NCBI RefSeq assembly: GCF_001545925.1
Contig: NZ_LMVQ01000582.1
Span: forward strand, 1-49,595
Length of the DNA: 49,595 nt
Source: Mycobacterium sp. NAZ190054
GTDB lineage: Bacteria; Actinomycetota; Actinomycetes; Mycobacteriales; Mycobacteriaceae
Direction: 5' to 3'
In this document: positions 1 through 7,498 of the stretch, piece after piece
How the letters are laid out: every line of letters starts with the position of its first letter
Position numbering within the stretch: position 1 is the first letter of the stretch
The notes under the pieces: model-generated
The model's database searches: none
The model's input: the letters and a program-made list of their open reading frames with translations, nothing else
What the model was told of the DNA's origin: nothing
Program-made: the position numbers and the translations under genes

Positions 1-114
1 GTTGTAAACGACACCGGCGAGTCGGTTAGGCATTAGGCGGATGGGACGGGCTGTCACGCTGGCTACGAAGCTGTCACCGTCGTAGACGTCAGCGTCAACC
101 TTCTTGGTGGCCAT
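1..114 (-). CDS. Possible 5' end of an unknown ORF at the window edge
   Basis: Read on the minus strand, an ATG at 114 opens a frame that stays open to the window edge (38 codons, beginning MATKKVDADVYDGDSF). The segment looks less GC-rich than the flanking DNA. The plus-strand frame of the neighbouring helicase-associated protein is broken here by a TAG at 34-36 and becomes recognisable only from 115. I do not recognise the peptide. It could be the start of a mobile or phage gene, or a chimeric contig edge. Start choice and reality are uncertain. Confidence 0.25.
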   Translation of the reverse strand, partial: MATKKVDADVYDGDSFVASVTARPIRLMPNRLAGVVYN

Positions 115-513
115 TACGCCCCCGAGGACGCGACCGGCGCGATCGTCGATCTGCGCAGCCGCGGGGCACGCGTGCCGGCACCGGGACGGCGCCGCGGGTA
201 CCGGCACAACCCGGTGCCGACGGATCAGACGCTCGCCGCGATAGTCGCCGTGCTGCGCAAGGTCGCGTCGGCACCGTCGTCGGGGTTGCGGCTGGACCCC
301 GCCGTGGCGATCTCGGAGCTGCAGCAGGCCGCCCATCATCAGGAGTCGGTGGTCATCGGGTATGTCGACCCGGCCGGCGTCGCGACCCAGCGGGTGGTGG
401 CCCCGATCAACGTCCGCGGTGGGCAGCTGACCGCCTACGACCCGGCGTCGGGTCGGGTGCGGGAGTTCGCCATCCACCGGGTGACATCGGTGGTGTCCGC
501 AGAATCCGGATAA
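115..513 (+). pseudogene. C-terminal fragment of a helicase-associated protein (Rv0862c-like)
   Basis: The in-frame peptide from Tyr (115) to the stop before 514 has the look of the C-terminus of the large mycobacterial helicase-associated protein that precedes the XPB helicase. It has a basic stretch (VPAPGRRRGYR), then a WYL-like beta-rich tail containing VVIGYVDPAGVATQRVV and ending REFAIHRVTSVVSAESG. The full protein is usually over 700 residues, but only about 132 are present. Upstream of 115 the frame changes character and meets a TAG at 34-36, so the gene is either disrupted here or the window begins at a junction. The stop lies 31 bp before the helicase start, which fits the conserved gene pair. 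Identity is from memory of the locus. Confidence 0.6.
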
Positions 514-544
514 TGGGTGGGATGACTTACCACCGAGGTGCCGC

Positions 545-2194
545 GTGACCGACGGCCCGCTGATCGTGCAGTCCGACAAGACGGTGCTGCTCGAAGTCGA
601 CCACGAACAAGCCGGCGCGGCACGCGCCGCCATCGCGCCGTTCGCCGAGCTCGAGCGCGCGCCCGAGCATGTCCATACCTACCGCATCACCCCGCTGGCG
701 CTGTGGAACGCCCGCGCTGCGGGTCATGACGCCGAACAGGTCGTCGACGCGCTGGTGACGTACTCGCGCTACGCCGTGCCGCAGCCGCTGCTGGTCGACA
801 TCGTCGACACCATGGGCCGCTACGGCCGCCTGCAGCTGGTCAAACACCCGGCGCACGGCCTGACCCTGGTCAGCTTCGACCGCGCCGTCCTCGAGGAGGT
901 GCTGCGGAACAAGAAGATCGCGCCGATGCTGGGCGCCCGCATCGACGACGACACCGTCATCGTGCACAACAGCGAGCGGGGCCGGGTCAAGCAGATGCTG
1001 CTCAAGATCGGCTGGCCCGCCGAGGACCTCGCCGGTTACGTCGACGGAGAGGCCCACCCGATCGACCTGGCGCAGGACGGTTGGCACCTGCGCGACTACC
1101 AGCAGATGGCCACCGACTCGTTCTGGGAAGGCGGCTCGGGCGTAGTGGTGCTGCCCTGCGGCGCCGGGAAGACGCTGGTGGGTGCCGCCGCGATGGCCAA
1201 GGCGGGCGCGACCACCCTGATCCTCGTGACCAACACCGTCGCGGGCCGGCAGTGGAAACGTGAGCTCATCGCCCGGACGACCCTGACCGAGGACGAGATC
1301 GGTGAGTACTCCGGCGAGCGCAAGGAGATACGGCCGGTCACCATCGCCACCTATCAGGTGATCACCCGCCGCACGAAGGGTGAGTACAAGCATCTGGAGC
1401 TGTTCGACAGCCGCGACTGGGGCCTGATCATCTACGACGAGGTGCACCTGCTGCCCGCGCCGGTGTTCCGGATGACCGCCGACCTGCAGTCGCGCAGGCG
1501 CCTCGGGCTGACCGCCACCCTGATCCGGGAGGACGGACGCGAAGGTGACGTGTTCTCGCTGATCGGCCCGAAGCGTTACGACGCACCGTGGAAGGACATC
1601 GAGGCGCAGGGGTGGATCGCACCGGCGGAGTGCATCGAGGTCCGCGTCACGATGACCGACAACGAACGCATGCTCTACGCCACCGCCGAACCCGATGAGC
1701 GGTACAAGTTGTGCGCGACGGCGCACACGAAGATCGCAGTGGTGAAGTCGATCCTGGAGCGGCATCCGGACGAGCCGACCCTGGTGATCGGTGCGTATCT
1801 CGACCAGTTGGACGAGCTGGGCGCCGAGTTGGACGCGCCGGTGATCCAGGGATCGACGAAGAACGCCGAGCGTGAGGCGCTCTTCGACGCCTTCCGCCGC
1901 GGTGAGATCCGCACGCTGGTGGTGTCCAAGGTGGCGAACTTCTCCATCGATCTGCCCGAAGCCAGTGTGGCCGTGCAGGTTTCGGGGACTTTCGGCTCCC
2001 GGCAGGAAGAGGCGCAGCGGCTGGGAAGGTTGCTGCGCCCGAAGGCCGACGGGGGCGGCGCGGTCTTCTACTCGGTGGTCTCGCGGGACAGCCTCGACGC
2101 CGAGTACGCCGCACACCGCCAGCGCTTCCTCGCCGAGCAGGGGTACGGCTACGTCATCAAGGACGCCGACGACCTGCGCGGGCCCGCGATCTGA
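545..2194 (+). CDS. ercc3: XPB/Ercc3-type DNA repair helicase
   Basis: A 549-aa superfamily 2 helicase of the bacterial XPB family, an ATP-dependent 3'-5' DNA translocase linked to DNA repair. It has an N-terminal XPB-type domain (about 1-175), Walker A PCGAGKT (204-210), the DEVH box (298-301), motif III LTATLIRED (about 322-330), and motif VI QRLGRLLRP in the C-terminal RecA domain. Length is normal for the family (about 540-550). The GTG start at 545 is chosen because the N-terminus then reads MTDGPLIVQSDKTVLLEVDH, typical of mycobacterial homologues. It follows the helicase-associated fragment, as in M. tuberculosis Rv0862c-Rv0861c. The long opposite-strand frame over this gene is a codon-bias shadow. 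Confidence 0.95.
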   Translation: MTDGPLIVQSDKTVLLEVDHEQAGAARAAIAPFAELERAPEHVHTYRITPLALWNARAAGHDAEQVVDALVTYSRYAVPQPLLVDIVDTMGRYGRLQLVKHPAHGLTLVSFDRAVLEEVLRNKKIAPMLGARIDDDTVIVHNSERGRVKQMLLKIGWPAEDLAGYVDGEAHPIDLAQDGWHLRDYQQMATDSFWEGGSGVVVLPCGAGKTLVGAAAMAKAGATTLILVTNTVAGRQWKRELIARTTLTEDEIGEYSGERKEIRPVTIATYQVITRRTKGEYKHLELFDSRDWGLIIYDEVHLLPAPVFRMTADLQSRRRLGLTATLIREDGREGDVFSLIGPKRYDAPWKDIEAQGWIAPAECIEVRVTMTDNERMLYATAEPDERYKLCATAHTKIAVVKSILERHPDEPTLVIGAYLDQLDELGAELDAPVIQGSTKNAEREALFDAFRRGEIRTLVVSKVANFSIDLPEASVAVQVSGTFGSRQEEAQRLGRLLRPKADGGGAVFYSVVSRDSLDAEYAAHRQRFLAEQGYGYVIKDADDLRGPAI

Positions 2195-2224
2195 TCTGGA
2201 CCCACGCCGCTCGCGGCAAGCGAA

Positions 2225-2263
2225 CCCCCGCCTTGGGGGGCGCCTCGGTGGCCGACCCTCGGC
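2225..2263 (+). terminator. Two adjacent hairpins after the helicase gene
   Basis: CCCCC (2225-2229) pairs with GGGGG (2235-2239) around a GCCTT loop. GCCGA (2251-2255) pairs with TCGGC (2259-2263) around CCC. They lie 30-70 bp after the helicase stop. There is no U-tract, which is common for mycobacterial terminators, so this is a plausible but unproven transcription end. Confidence 0.4.
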
Positions 2264-2626
2264 CTTGCTGAGACGTAACTCACACATCCATATGACGATC
2301 CAGATAAATTTGCCGATAACTGATCAAGCGCACCTCGGCCGGGTGGCGACAATAGTCTGAACCGTCCGGCCCTCGCGCTCGACCCACCAGCTGCTCGACA
2401 GGTTTATCCTGACAGATCCCGTATGTGGCAATGACTGACCCGTGCTTTCCGTGCACCGGTACAGCGCAATTCCACATATAAGCATGGTTATGGCAACTGA
2501 ACACGCTTTTGCCAGAATTGCAAAGATGGGCAGCGAGTCCGAAATTGCTGCAGAAAATTGTTCCGATGCCCCAACATGTTCATGCCGGGCAGGCGCCCGG
2601 TCGGTTTTCAACATCGGGGGTCGTCC
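2264..2626 (+). promoter_or_regulatory. Lower-GC intergenic leader before the beta-helix protein
   Basis: About 360 bp with no convincing gene. It is richer in A/T than its surroundings, as expected of a promoter region, but I could not fix a -35/-10 pair with confidence. A perfect 6-bp stem, CCGGGC (2585-2590) with GCCCGG (2595-2600), lies 26 bp before the ATG at 2627 and could affect translation. The short ORFs crossing this region have no coding character. Confidence 0.35.
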
Positions 2627-5143
2627 ATGGACCGCGTCGGTCGCGATACGCACACTACGGGGGACGACCCCTCACCGCAGGAGGCGCAACGGCCGAGCCG
2701 GCGGTCGGGACGTAAGCGCCGCAGGGTCGAACCGTACGCGTGGCTGACCGCGGGCGCGGTGAGCGTGGGCATTGCTGCGGCGATCTCCGGGTCCGGAATG
2801 GCCTATGCCGACGACACGGCGAGTTCCACCGGTCCCGCCAGCAGTGCGTCGGCGGAGAGTGAGTCATCCCCGTCCGCCGAGGCCTCCGACGACACCGGTG
2901 ACGACGGTGACGCTGCGGAAGCCGACAGTGACGCCGGCGACGAGTCCCCCGACGTCGACAGCGACCCCGACGCCGTCGAAGACGAGGTGGCCGAAGAGGT
3001 TTCAGACGAGGTTCCGTCCGAGGAAGAGGGCGACGACGCGGTCCCCGAGGAGGCCGCTGACCGCGATACCGACGGCGCAGGGGCCGAGGCTTCCGAGGAC
3101 ACCGCCCCGGTCGGCCCCGAGGAGCCGGGCGTCAAGAACCGGGGCGCCACCCGGTCGGAGACTGCCACCGCGATTGACCAGCTACCCGCCGAGGAATCCG
3201 TGTCTACCGAAGAGACGGATTTCGGGCCGGCGGACGTCGCGGTGAAGGTCAGCGAGCCCGCAAGTGACCCGCTCGACACGTCACCACCGGCATCCGCTCC
3301 CGCCCTTGCCATTTCGTCGTCGGCTGCCGTCGAGCCCGACAGCGTTACGGTGGCTGAGGCATCGAGAACCGTGGCACCGATGCAGACAGCGACGGTCTCT
3401 GCGGCGGAGAGCCCGGCAGCCCCGACGACGTTGGCGGAACTGCTGAGAGCGCTGTTCCTCAACTTCCAGCGCACGTACTTCAACAAGATGCCGACCGCCA
3501 AACCCGTGCAGAAGCCGGGCCAGTCCAGCCAGGGCGTGGTCACCGGCACCGTCGGCGCGAGCGATCCCGACGGTGATCCGCTGGAGGTGGAACTGTCCGC
3601 CGGTCCGAAGCGTGGCAGCGTGCAGGTGGGCATCGACGGCAACTACACCTACACACCGTCGGCGGAGTTGGCCGCCGGCGGCGGGACCGACACGTTCACC
3701 GTCGTGGTGCGGGAGACCAACGCCGACGAGCACACCCACGGCTTCCAGGGCATGTGGGACAAGATCTTCGGGGGCACGGGCACCGCGAGCGGCACCATCG
3801 TGAAGACGGTCACCGTGACCATCGCCAAGGTGGCCGCCGACGATCCCGCCGGTGGCACCGGCGACGCCGGGAGTGGGTCGCAGGATCAACCGGCCCAGAG
3901 TCCGGGCGGTTACGACGCCGGGTTGAAAGACCCGTTCCAGCACGCGGACCAAGCCACCGGAAAGACCTTGAACGTCCGGGATTACGGTGCGACGTCGAGC
4001 AAGTCGTCCGACAACGACGCCACGGCGATCCAGAAGGCGATCAACGCGGCCCAAGCCGGCGACGTCGTGTACATCCCCGACGGGACGTACCACGTCAAGT
4101 CGACGATCACGTTGAAGACCGGGGTGTCGCTGATCGGCCAGTCGCGGGAATCGACCGTGCTGACGAGCGCGTTCTCGACCTGGTCGTATCTGTTCTCGAA
4201 TCCGCATGCGGTCATCTACGCCGCCCCCGGGGTGAACAATCTGACCGTCTCGAGCTTCACGATCACCCAGGCCTCGGGGAAGATCTACGACGCCGGCGTC
4301 CGTCTGGGTTCGGAAAGTGGACAGGTCTCGCGGATCGCGGTGAAAGATCTGTTCGTCGAGCGGCACCGGCGTTTCGGCATCTTTCTTCAGAACGCAAACA
4401 ACATTCTGGTGGACGGCAACATCATCAAGAATGCGTCAGCGCTCGATGGCGGCGGCTCCGGCTACGGCGTGAACATCGACGGAAGCGGCTCCCACAACAA
4501 CTGGATTCGTCACAACACCATCGGTCCGGTCATCCGGCACGGCATCCTGATCCAGGAGAGCGCCCACCACAACCTCGTCGAGCACAACACGATCACGGGT
4601 GCGGTGTCCGGCGCGATCGATCTCCACGGTGAGGACGAGTACAGCAACGAGATCCGGTACAACACGGTCGCCGATTGTGTCCGTGACGGAACGTCGATCA
4701 GCGCGAACGGCGCCGGTATCGAGATCGGCGAATACAGCGGTGTCATCGGTACCGACAAGATGCACGACAACTCCGGCCCCAACAACTGGATCCACCACAA
4801 CGTCGTCTACAACTGCACCTGCGGTCTGCGGATCGTCAACAACAGCAACAACACCTGGATCGAGGACAACCTCTTCTACGACAACCTGGAAGCCGGCATC
4901 AAAGCCGACCTCGCGCCGCTCGAAGACCTCTACATCCGCCGCAACACCATCTACGGTAACGGCAGCGGCATCGTGCTCCACGACGTTGTGCGGGCGGTCC
5001 TCGAGGACAACACGGTGACGGACAACGACAAGTACGGCCTGTGGACCAACGGCGGCGTGACCGACTACCTCATTGCCGGCAACATCGTCACCGGCAACGG
5101 GACGGACATCGTGCTCGGCAGCCAGAACGGCACGGTGGTCTAG
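2627..5143 (+). CDS. Secreted Ig-like / right-handed beta-helix (pectate-lyase superfamily) protein
   Basis: An 838-aa exported protein. The ATG at 2627 is preferred over upstream in-frame starts because it has a GGGGG-containing site just upstream and gives the mycobacterial-style N-terminus: an Arg-rich segment (RRSGRKRRR), then a hydrophobic segment ending GSGMAYADD. Residues about 65-270 are a very acidic Ser/Glu/Asp linker. An Ig/cadherin-like (VCBS-type) module follows (DPDGDPLEV ... GNYTYTPSAEL, about 300-400). The C-terminal half starts LNVRDYGAT, the usual entry to the pectate-lyase-superfamily beta-helix, followed by Asn-rich coils such as NNILVDGNIIKNA. The role is probably binding or cleaving polysaccharide outside the cell, but no catalytic residues can be assigned. 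The N-terminal plan matches the giant repeat protein at 29434-37611. Confidence 0.8.
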   Translation: MDRVGRDTHTTGDDPSPQEAQRPSRRSGRKRRRVEPYAWLTAGAVSVGIAAAISGSGMAYADDTASSTGPASSASAESESSPSAEASDDTGDDGDAAEADSDAGDESPDVDSDPDAVEDEVAEEVSDEVPSEEEGDDAVPEEAADRDTDGAGAEASEDTAPVGPEEPGVKNRGATRSETATAIDQLPAEESVSTEETDFGPADVAVKVSEPASDPLDTSPPASAPALAISSSAAVEPDSVTVAEASRTVAPMQTATVSAAESPAAPTTLAELLRALFLNFQRTYFNKMPTAKPVQKPGQSSQGVVTGTVGASDPDGDPLEVELSAGPKRGSVQVGIDGNYTYTPSAELAAGGGTDTFTVVVRETNADEHTHGFQGMWDKIFGGTGTASGTIVKTVTVTIAKVAADDPAGGTGDAGSGSQDQPAQSPGGYDAGLKDPFQHADQATGKTLNVRDYGATSSKSSDNDATAIQKAINAAQAGDVVYIPDGTYHVKSTITLKTGVSLIGQSRESTVLTSAFSTWSYLFSNPHAVIYAAPGVNNLTVSSFTITQASGKIYDAGVRLGSESGQVSRIAVKDLFVERHRRFGIFLQNANNILVDGNIIKNASALDGGGSGYGVNIDGSGSHNNWIRHNTIGPVIRHGILIQESAHHNLVEHNTITGAVSGAIDLHGEDEYSNEIRYNTVADCVRDGTSISANGAGIEIGEYSGVIGTDKMHDNSGPNNWIHHNVVYNCTCGLRIVNNSNNTWIEDNLFYDNLEAGIKADLAPLEDLYIRRNTIYGNGSGIVLHDVVRAVLEDNTVTDNDKYGLWTNGGVTDYLIAGNIVTGNGTDIVLGSQNGTVV

Positions 5144-5206
5144 CACGCACCGGGTGATGTCGGGCCGGGGAGCGCGCCGCGGTACGCCGAACCGGCGGCT
5201 GTAGAG

Positions 5207-5230
5207 CGACCCCTTCGCTAGGGTCGAAGG
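5207..5230 (+). terminator. Overlapping alternative hairpins between beta-helix and lipase genes
   Basis: CGACCC (5207-5212) can pair with GGGTCG (5221-5226). CCTTCG (5212-5217) can instead pair with CGAAGG (5225-5230). The two stems exclude each other. The site is 64 bp after the beta-helix stop and 55 bp before the lipase start, so it may be a terminator or a small attenuator-like element. Confidence 0.3.
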
Positions 5231-5284
5231 CATGGGGCTTCCACAGCCACGCCGCACCGGGCTCTACGCGTCGGCAGTACTCTG

Positions 5285-6613
5285 ATGCGCTGGCATCCTC
5301 CCAGGCCTGGACGCGCTTCCTATACCGCAATCCGTCAGTTCGCCACGTCGAGTTGGCGATTGGTGCTCGTCATCGTTCTGGCACTCCCCTTGCTGGCGCT
5401 GGTGAACGACGAGCCCCCGCTACCATCGGCCGCCATATCGGACCCCATCGTCATGCCGTTGCCGGAGATCGACGGGAACGCCTGGCGGACTCGCGGGCAG
5501 CTGGTGAGCCAGGAGCCGTACAAACCCCCTTTCGACGACCACGATGCCGTCCTGGGCAACGCCTGGCGGGCCGTCTACAGATCCCTCTCCGGTGTGGACG
5601 GCGCAGTCCGCGACGTGTCGGGGGCGTTTTTCCTACCACGGGGGACTCCACCGCCTGACGGTTGGCCGGTCATCTCCGCCGCCCACGGCACGACCGGCAT
5701 CGGAAACGACTGCGGCCCTTCCCGGCAGCCTGATCTCCAGGGCTATGCACCGCTTGTGCAGTCGCTACTGTCCGACGGGTACGCCGTCGCCCTCACGGAC
5801 TACGAGGGCCTCGGCGCGCAGGGGGCACACCCGTACCTGGAGCCGCGCACGGCGGCGTTCAACACCATCGATGCGGTCCGTGCGCTGCGGCGCCTCACAC
5901 CGCTGGTGTCCACACGGTGGGTTGCGCTCGGATACTCGCAGGGCGGGCAAGCGGTATGGGCCGCCAACGAATTGGACGACTTCTACGGGCACGACCTGCA
6001 GCTGATGGGAAGCGTTGCCCTGGCGCCGTCGGCGAACGCGACACCGGCGGCGGACCTGGCGTGGAACGGTTCGCTCACAGAACAGCAGCGCGCGCTGCTT
6101 CCGCTGTTCGTCATCAGTCTGGCCCGTTACAACCCCGGGCTCGACACTCGAGCGTTCCTGCACGGCTCCGACGAGGCGCACCGCAAGCGGCTCAGCCACT
6201 GCAAGCCCGCCGACCGCGAGGCGCACCGCACTTCGCTGCCGGTGCCGGTGCCGTGGGCATCTGTTGTCGGCAGAGTCCGCGAGTCGAATGAACTGAGGCC
6301 GACGACGCAGGCTGACGTCGCCGAGTTGCGAGAGGCACTGCGCAAGATCGCGCTGCCTCAGCGGCCGCTGACAAAGCCGATGCTCGTCATCGCGGGCGGA
6401 CGGGATTCCCTCGTGTTACCGGTTTGGGTGAAAACCGCGGTCTCCCAGAGTTGCGCGCTGGGTGGGCGCATCCAGTTCACGGAGATCGCAAGCGCCGACC
6501 ACCAGACCATCCTCTGGAAGGCCGCGCCGAGGGTGGAACACTGGATCGCCGATCGTTTCGCCGGCATCGAGGCCAAGTCGACGTGCGCCCAACGGGCACC
6601 GTCAGACAAGTGA
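5285..6613 (+). CDS. Secretory lipase-family alpha/beta hydrolase
   Basis: A 442-aa protein with an N-terminal hydrophobic signal or anchor segment (LVLVIVLALPLLALV, about residues 29-43), so it probably acts in the cell envelope or outside. The alpha/beta-hydrolase fold shows a nucleophile elbow GYSQGG with the catalytic Ser, an acid-loop candidate AGGRDSLV, and the C-terminal His in DHQTI. The early motif AHGTTGIGNDCGPS matches the secretory lipase (LIP) family, which cleaves triacylglycerols or other esters. Length is normal. The start is the ATG at 5285; its ribosome-binding site is weak. It converges on the minus-strand operon with only 12 bp between the stops. Confidence 0.85.
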   Translation: MRWHPPRPGRASYTAIRQFATSSWRLVLVIVLALPLLALVNDEPPLPSAAISDPIVMPLPEIDGNAWRTRGQLVSQEPYKPPFDDHDAVLGNAWRAVYRSLSGVDGAVRDVSGAFFLPRGTPPPDGWPVISAAHGTTGIGNDCGPSRQPDLQGYAPLVQSLLSDGYAVALTDYEGLGAQGAHPYLEPRTAAFNTIDAVRALRRLTPLVSTRWVALGYSQGGQAVWAANELDDFYGHDLQLMGSVALAPSANATPAADLAWNGSLTEQQRALLPLFVISLARYNPGLDTRAFLHGSDEAHRKRLSHCKPADREAHRTSLPVPVPWASVVGRVRESNELRPTTQADVAELREALRKIALPQRPLTKPMLVIAGGRDSLVLPVWVKTAVSQSCALGGRIQFTEIASADHQTILWKAAPRVEHWIADRFAGIEAKSTCAQRAPSDK

Positions 6614-6625
6614 CCGTGACAGCGT

Positions 6626-7498
6626 TCAGGCGACCGGCAGACCCTGCAACAGCGTGACGTCGGGAACGGCGAAGAAGTTGTGCACGTACTCTGCCGGCAT
6701 ACCGAACGGGTTGAACTCGTCCTCCTTCAGCAGCGACAGCTGATCCTGTTGCAGATCGAAATCACCGATAGGTCTGAGGCATCGTCGATCGAGATAGAAG
6801 AGTTGGTAACCCAGGCCCTGGATGGTGTCGAAGACCTCGCCGATGGGAAACGATATGTGCCGCTGTTCGATCTCGACCAACAGCGGCGGTCGATGTCGGT
6901 CGATCATCGACCGGGCACCGTTGAGCACGTTGAGTTCGTGGCCCTCGACGTCCACCTTCATGAAGTCCACCGCGCCGTCATCCGGAATCTCGTCGTCCAA
7001 CACGACGGTCGGCACCGCCATCTTCTGAACTTCGACTCTCGCCAACCCGTCGAAGCCGTGGGTGAGACTCGATTGTGCTGTCACCAAACGGTGATGGGAC
7101 TTCGGAACGAGCAGGTCGGCTTCACCGGCGACGTCGGACACCGCCGCAAGGCGGAACCGTACCGCGGGATTCACGTCGGCCAGCTTCTGAAGAACTTTCA
7201 CGTTCGCCGGGTGAGGTTCGTAGCTGTACACGGTGCCGGCCGTACCCACCAGTCGCGCGAAGTGATAGGTGAACATCCCCCAGCTCGCGCCCACATCGAT
7301 CGCCGTCCCGCCGGCCCGCAGAAAGCGGCTGCACAGCATCGGGATGACGTCACCCCTGCGCCGTTCGCGGCGCCAGAGGAGCGCGATGAGTGTATCCATT
7401 GCCGACGGGCCGAGATACTCGCCGATGCTGCGGGGCGTGATGTATCCGGCGAGCCAGTCGACCGCACCGGTCCGCAACACATTGTCCTTCAGGGACAT
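6626..7498 (-). CDS. FkbM-family methyltransferase
   Basis: A 290-aa SAM-dependent methyltransferase. SAM motif I is IDVGASWGMFTYHF (about residue 66 onwards), and the FkbM signature MKVDVEGHELNVL follows in the second half. FkbM proteins O-methylate sugars, glycolipids or secondary metabolites. The ATG follows the stop of the upstream asparagine-synthetase-like gene directly (GAGGCGTAG then ATG), with AAGGAGG as ribosome-binding site inside that gene's end, so the two are translationally coupled. It is the last gene of the large minus-strand operon and probably caps or decorates its product. Confidence 0.85.
   Translation of the reverse strand: MSLKDNVLRTGAVDWLAGYITPRSIGEYLGPSAMDTLIALLWRRERRRGDVIPMLCSRFLRAGGTAIDVGASWGMFTYHFARLVGTAGTVYSYEPHPANVKVLQKLADVNPAVRFRLAAVSDVAGEADLLVPKSHHRLVTAQSSLTHGFDGLARVEVQKMAVPTVVLDDEIPDDGAVDFMKVDVEGHELNVLNGARSMIDRHRPPLLVEIEQRHISFPIGEVFDTIQGLGYQLFYLDRRCLRPIGDFDLQQDQLSLLKEDEFNPFGMPAEYVHNFFAVPDVTLLQGLPVA

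Noticed and set aside
527..2287. 586-aa open frame on the minus strand over the XPB gene
   Set aside because: It mirrors a strongly conserved helicase on the other strand, has an Arg/His/Gly-biased composition and no recognisable motif; it is a high-GC shadow.
2280..2620. Short ORFs before the beta-helix gene
   Set aside because: They lack GC-rich third positions and ribosome-binding sites; the A/T content suggests a promoter region instead.
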